A stretch of 64,000 nt of DNA, from positions 62,001 through 126,000 of the forward strand of contig NC_051108.1 in NCBI RefSeq assembly GCF_901709675.1. Direction: 5' to 3'. This document shows positions 60,747 through 64,000 of this stretch, piece after piece. Source of the DNA: Syngnathus acus. Taxonomy: Eukaryota > Chordata > Actinopteri > Syngnathiformes > Syngnathidae. The position numbers and the translations under genes were made by a program. Positions within the stretch are counted from its first letter, which is position 1, and the number at the start of each line of letters is the position of its first letter. The notes beneath the pieces were generated by a model. That model saw only the letters and a program-made list of their open reading frames with translations. It was not told where the DNA came from and did no database searches.

Positions 60747-62252
60747 TCAGAAGTTCTGCAGCTCGGCCGGGTGGACAAAGTTGCTCCTGAAGAGTTTATA
60801 GGCCAGCGCCTGCCCTCCGAATATCATCATCACCAGCCCCGAGCCTGCCGAGTAAGTCAACGTGGATGAAACGAGAAAAGCCGTAGAGCGCTTGATGAGT
60901 GTCAACACGGGGGTGCGAAAGACATTCAACATCTCACCCAGTGCAATCCACCAGTGCTCGGTTGTGGGGAAGTCCGACATCACTGCCCAAAGAGACGAAA
61001 AAGAAAACCAGTTGTAAATGGACGCAGCTCAAAAAGTCCACAAGAACGTCCGAAAAATTGGATGAAATGAACGTGCGTGCCTCTGTGCGTTCCCGTGCAC
61101 ACTTAGCAGACTGGTGCTTTTGGGAACGCACAGAGCACACTTTTGAAAAGAAAACATGACATTGCAATCAATACATTTCATTCAAATGACATACACTGTA
61201 TGTCATACAGTGATCCTTGTTGGGGTGACAGCCATTCTTGGAGCTCATGACAACCATTACATAACCTGACTAATCCTCCTGCACCTGCAACAGTCATGGC
61301 CACATGCAGCAGTGTGACCGTGATGGCGTAGTCCCACACCCACTCCTCCACGATCCAAGCAAACACCAGCCCTCCCAGAACATAGGTGACTTCTGTGGAG
61401 ATGACGCCCACTACGGAGGGAGGGAGGGAGGGAGGGAGGGGGCGGGCGGGTCAGGGTCCAGGTGCCGGACAGACATTCATTCGTTGGTGATGAAAACTCA
61501 ATGTAAACTCCATGGCTGTGAGAATTGGCATCAAGATGGTGCATCGGTAATCGTTGGCGCTTTGAGCATTCCGCTACGCGCTCACCCAGGTATTTTGGGT
61601 TCTGCCATGACGGTTGGGTGGTGTAGTCAAACGGTGCCAACAGGCTGTTGATTTCATGAACCCTACAAACAAGCAAAACGGCTTTGACGCAAAGGAAACA
61701 AAGAAAACAATCACTCCCTGGTGTACCTGAGCAGTCCGACGCAGAGGCTGACCGCCACGTAGTAGAGCGAATAGAAGCAGAGCGTGCACATCAGCAAGTT
61801 CTGCAGGACCACCTGAGGACAAAAAGTCAACTACAACGTTAGGATGCCGTTTCTCCCGAGAGCGCTCAAAACCCTTCCGCAAAAGAGCTCGTCACCGTTG
61901 GGCCTGTCACTAGCCGCCATTGACCACATTCCCTTCCGTTTGTCCTAACGGCGTATTACGGTGCGCGGCGGCGGCCCAGCGGTGTGCGCGCACGCCTCAG
62001 CCGAGCCGGCGCTAATTCACTTAGCGGCTTGTGAACACACCGACCGACCAGCCGGCCCACCGCCTGACTTCTTTTCTTGCTCCTGACTTGGCGGACGTAT
62101 TTTGCATGCGCCAGAGAAAATCATAACAAGAGAAGGTCTTCCCCCTAAGTGGTGCTTACCCAGGTGTCACTGGGCGTGGTCTTGAGCGAGACGGCTCCAT
62201 GGCGCTTGATGAGCGTGAATCCACAACATCGACAGCAGTAGTCCAAAAACAT
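60747..62252 (-). CDS. tmem244: TMEM244, multi-pass membrane protein (extended C-terminus)
   Basis: Small polytopic membrane protein of unknown function. Five exons join in phase. The start at 62252 gives MFLDYCCRCCGFTLIKRHGA then KTTPSDTW. Next comes VVLQNLLMCTLCFYSLYYVA (about 61730-61815), then VHEINSLLAPFDYTTQPSWQ (about 61588-61672), then GVISTEVTYVLGGLVFAWIV with EEWVWDYAITVTLLHVAMTV (about 61283-61410). The last exon (60747-60980) has MSDFPTTEHWWIALG. The human protein is about 128 residues and ends just after HWWAALG. Here the frame runs on about 60 residues and adds another hydrophobic segment (SAGSGLVMMIFGGQALAYK) before the stop at 60747. Hydrophobic stretches suggest four or five membrane spans. 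The N-terminal Met is the first in frame after the GA-rich upstream region and is less certain. Confidence 0.9.
61417..61450. repeat. (GGGA)n microsatellite at a TMEM244 splice acceptor
   Basis: A GGGA run on the plus strand becomes a CCCT pyrimidine tract on the gene strand, directly before the acceptor of the exon starting near 61411. It probably serves as the polypyrimidine tract. Confidence 0.8.
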
Positions 62253-62329
62253 GAATGGCCGTGGCGCCCGCGTGTGGCGCCCAGAGAGAAAGCCAGCGAG
62301 AGTGCCTTCCACCTACATGTCATGTTTGC

Positions 62330-62332
<3 letters not shown>

Positions 62333-62374
<42 letters not shown>
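62333..62374. repeat. (GA)n microsatellite
   Basis: About 40 bases of GA repeat roughly 80 bases upstream of the modelled TMEM244 start codon. Confidence 0.95.
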
Positions 62375-62379
<5 letters not shown>

Positions 62380-62469
62380 GGATTATTCAAAACAGGATTA
62401 GGACTAAAATCTGAGCAAAACACCGCGCGGCGCGATTGTACTTTTCAGTTTACTGTGCTGCCTCTCACA

Positions 62470-62559
62470 GGTCACTCATGGAACTACACCAGACAATTAT
62501 GTATGCAGTGTGCCGGTCACTCATGGAACTACACCAGACAATTATGTATGCAGTGTGCC
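62470..62559. repeat. Two-copy tandem duplication, 45-bp period
   Basis: GGTCACTCATGGAACTACAC begins at 62470 and again at 62515; the 45-bp copies are identical as far as I can see. Confidence 0.93.
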
Positions 62560-63540
62560 GATTAGGATAGCCTTTTTTTCCAAACCGATCCCGACCGAGT
62601 ATTTACCTCAAGTCATTGTGATTCTCATCTGGCGTTCTAAACGCAAGAAAAGCAGGAATCTGCCAAGCCATTCAAAATGAGAGGGAATTATGAGGAGAAG
62701 CCATGTGACATTTTTGCCTTCAATTCTTTAGTGTTCAGCGCGTCCCCACGGCAACAGCCTTTGAAAATAAAAATGGCCCAATGGACCTCCGTACGACCTG
62801 GCACCACCCCTCCCTCCCCGCTCCCCCTCCGTTTGACGCGCGCGCTCTCTCGCTCGCACACATGTTCACGCGCACCGGAACGCTTCGGAAGAACCGTACG
62901 TGGAACAAGAAGACGTTTCCTACTGTACTAGCCACAAAAGACGCTTTTTGCGTGCGTCGATCTTTGAACGCAACAGTTTGGGTGGGCATTCCGGAGCGGT
63001 GGACGTCGGTCGGGGAGTTTTTACGCGACGCGCAGGCCGAGAACGACGTCACGTTTGCGGCTTTTCAAGCATCTCAGTGCGGATCCTGCGAGAATTTTGC
63101 ACAGGAGACGCGCTGGCAGGCAGCGTGACTTTGGAGAGTCCAAACAAAAGAAGGAAAAGAGGCAAAGAAGCGGAGCGCGCGGAAGATAAAGTGGTAAAAA
63201 AAAAAAAGTGCAGGACTGGGATGCGACAAGAATCAAATAAGACTCGACTTTGCACGTATACTGACTCAAGTGTGATGCAGCGAGATGGATTTATTGACGG
63301 AACACTGACGCTCTTACTGAAAGGTAAGGAAATGCAGAAATTGCATCAATGAAGCGGTTTTTTCTGGAGTTTATGAAATTGTTTCATTATGTCTGACTAA
63401 ATTCTTGCCGGTTATCTGTTCAAAACGAACGCAACGTTGCCTTCCGCAGGCGCACAATACTTGTTAACGCCATGGGTGGGATCGCGGCATCATGCTGTGG
63501 CCTTAGCACTTTTAAACAACTCGTACGATTGCTGAGGGAG

Positions 63541-63597
63541 GGAGGAAGGAAGGAAGGAAGGAAGGAAGGAAGGAAGGAAGGAAGGAAGGAAGGAAGG
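63541..63597. repeat. (GGAA)n microsatellite
   Basis: About 14 GGAA/AAGG units in intergenic sequence. On the minus strand they read as TTCC, an ETS-type core in tandem, which may be accidental. Confidence 0.93.
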
Positions 63598-64000
63598 ACG
63601 GACGTCGAAGGGGACGCTTTCTGGGGGCCCGCCCACATTTTGTTAGGGCACCCCGTCACCGTGCATCTAAACTGAAGCCGCTATTATACTGCCCTCGCGT
63701 GGCCAAGCAGGAGGAGCGAAAATGTGGCCGGCGTCTCATCGTTGTTTTCCGGGCCTCGAGCGCCACGCACGCCCCGCTTTTGCCCGCCTCCGCTCGCTTT
63801 GAGTGCGTGCGCACGCAAGCGACAAGCACGCAGTGTGCGCTGAGCGGACTCCTCGCCAGCATGCATATTTCATACGCCGTTCTTCAATGTTGGATGAAGG
63901 CCTACAAGCCTTTCAATTATTTCTCAACGCGCGTTTCCCCATCCGGTTTGCAAAGGAGAGACTCGGCTTCGCCACTGACGCCATGCCGGTGTCCGTTTTG

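Larger units (their letters stand above)
62253..64000. other. Upstream of TMEM244 to the window edge; no recognised gene
   Basis: Contains a (GA)n run (62333-62374), a 45-bp tandem duplication (62470-62559), a (GGAA)n run (63541-63597) and GC-rich patches near 62800-62900 and 63740-63850. The plus-strand frames at 62781-63128 and 62900-63352 have no recognisable homology or splice-supported continuation. Confidence 0.5.

Noticed and set aside
62781-63352. Plus-strand frames at the right end of the window
   Set aside because: They overlap GC-rich sequence, lack homology and have no splice-compatible neighbours. The next gene may start beyond the window.
63541-63597. GGAA repeats as an ETS-bound enhancer
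   Set aside because: The motif is just a microsatellite; nothing in the window shows regulatory use.

Overview
This is a vertebrate nuclear locus, almost certainly from a ray-finned (teleost) fish with a compact genome. All the genes are split by short GT-AG introns, many of 70-150 bases. Intergenic gaps are mostly 0.5-2.5 kb, simple repeats are frequent, and I see fish-style non-autonomous DNA transposons and a tRNA-derived SINE. There are no bacterial operons, CRISPR arrays or prophages. Gene names come from recognising translated exons as orthologues of known vertebrate proteins. I chained exons by splice sites and phase; no database was searched.

Layout, left to right: PEX7 (minus, exons 1-6, running off the left edge); BUB1 (minus); SYNCRIP/hnRNP Q (plus); SNX14 (plus); a coding-looking minus-strand gene I cannot name (about 24.05-25.68 kb); IMPG1 (plus); MYO6 (minus, tail-to-tail with IMPG1); SENP6 (minus); ARHGAP18 (minus); FKBP6 (minus); TMEM244 (minus). 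The last 1.7 kb is repeat-rich and has no recognised gene.

Most of the genes match human chromosome 6q neighbourhoods. SYNCRIP-SNX14 and IMPG1-MYO6-SENP6 correspond to 6q14, ARHGAP18-TMEM244 to 6q22 and PEX7 to 6q23. BUB1 and FKBP6, which sit elsewhere in human (2q13 and 7q11), are interleaved. The genes do not form one pathway. They cover peroxisomal import, the spindle checkpoint, mRNA binding, endolysosomal sorting, photoreceptor matrix, actin motor, SUMO deconjugation, Rho inactivation, an FKBP/TPR co-chaperone and a small membrane protein.

I found no convincing new multi-gene system. The best second-look items are two probable GC-AG introns (PEX7 intron 1 and a late SNX14 intron), a complete hAT-type MITE with a perfect 8-bp target duplication in a SYNCRIP intron, an IMPG1 acceptor preceded by a run of A, the unresolved IMPG1 C-terminus, in-frame minisatellites coding for a Cys/Pro segment in SENP6, several intronic minisatellites, a TMEM244 C-terminus longer than the human one, and the unidentified gene after SNX14.
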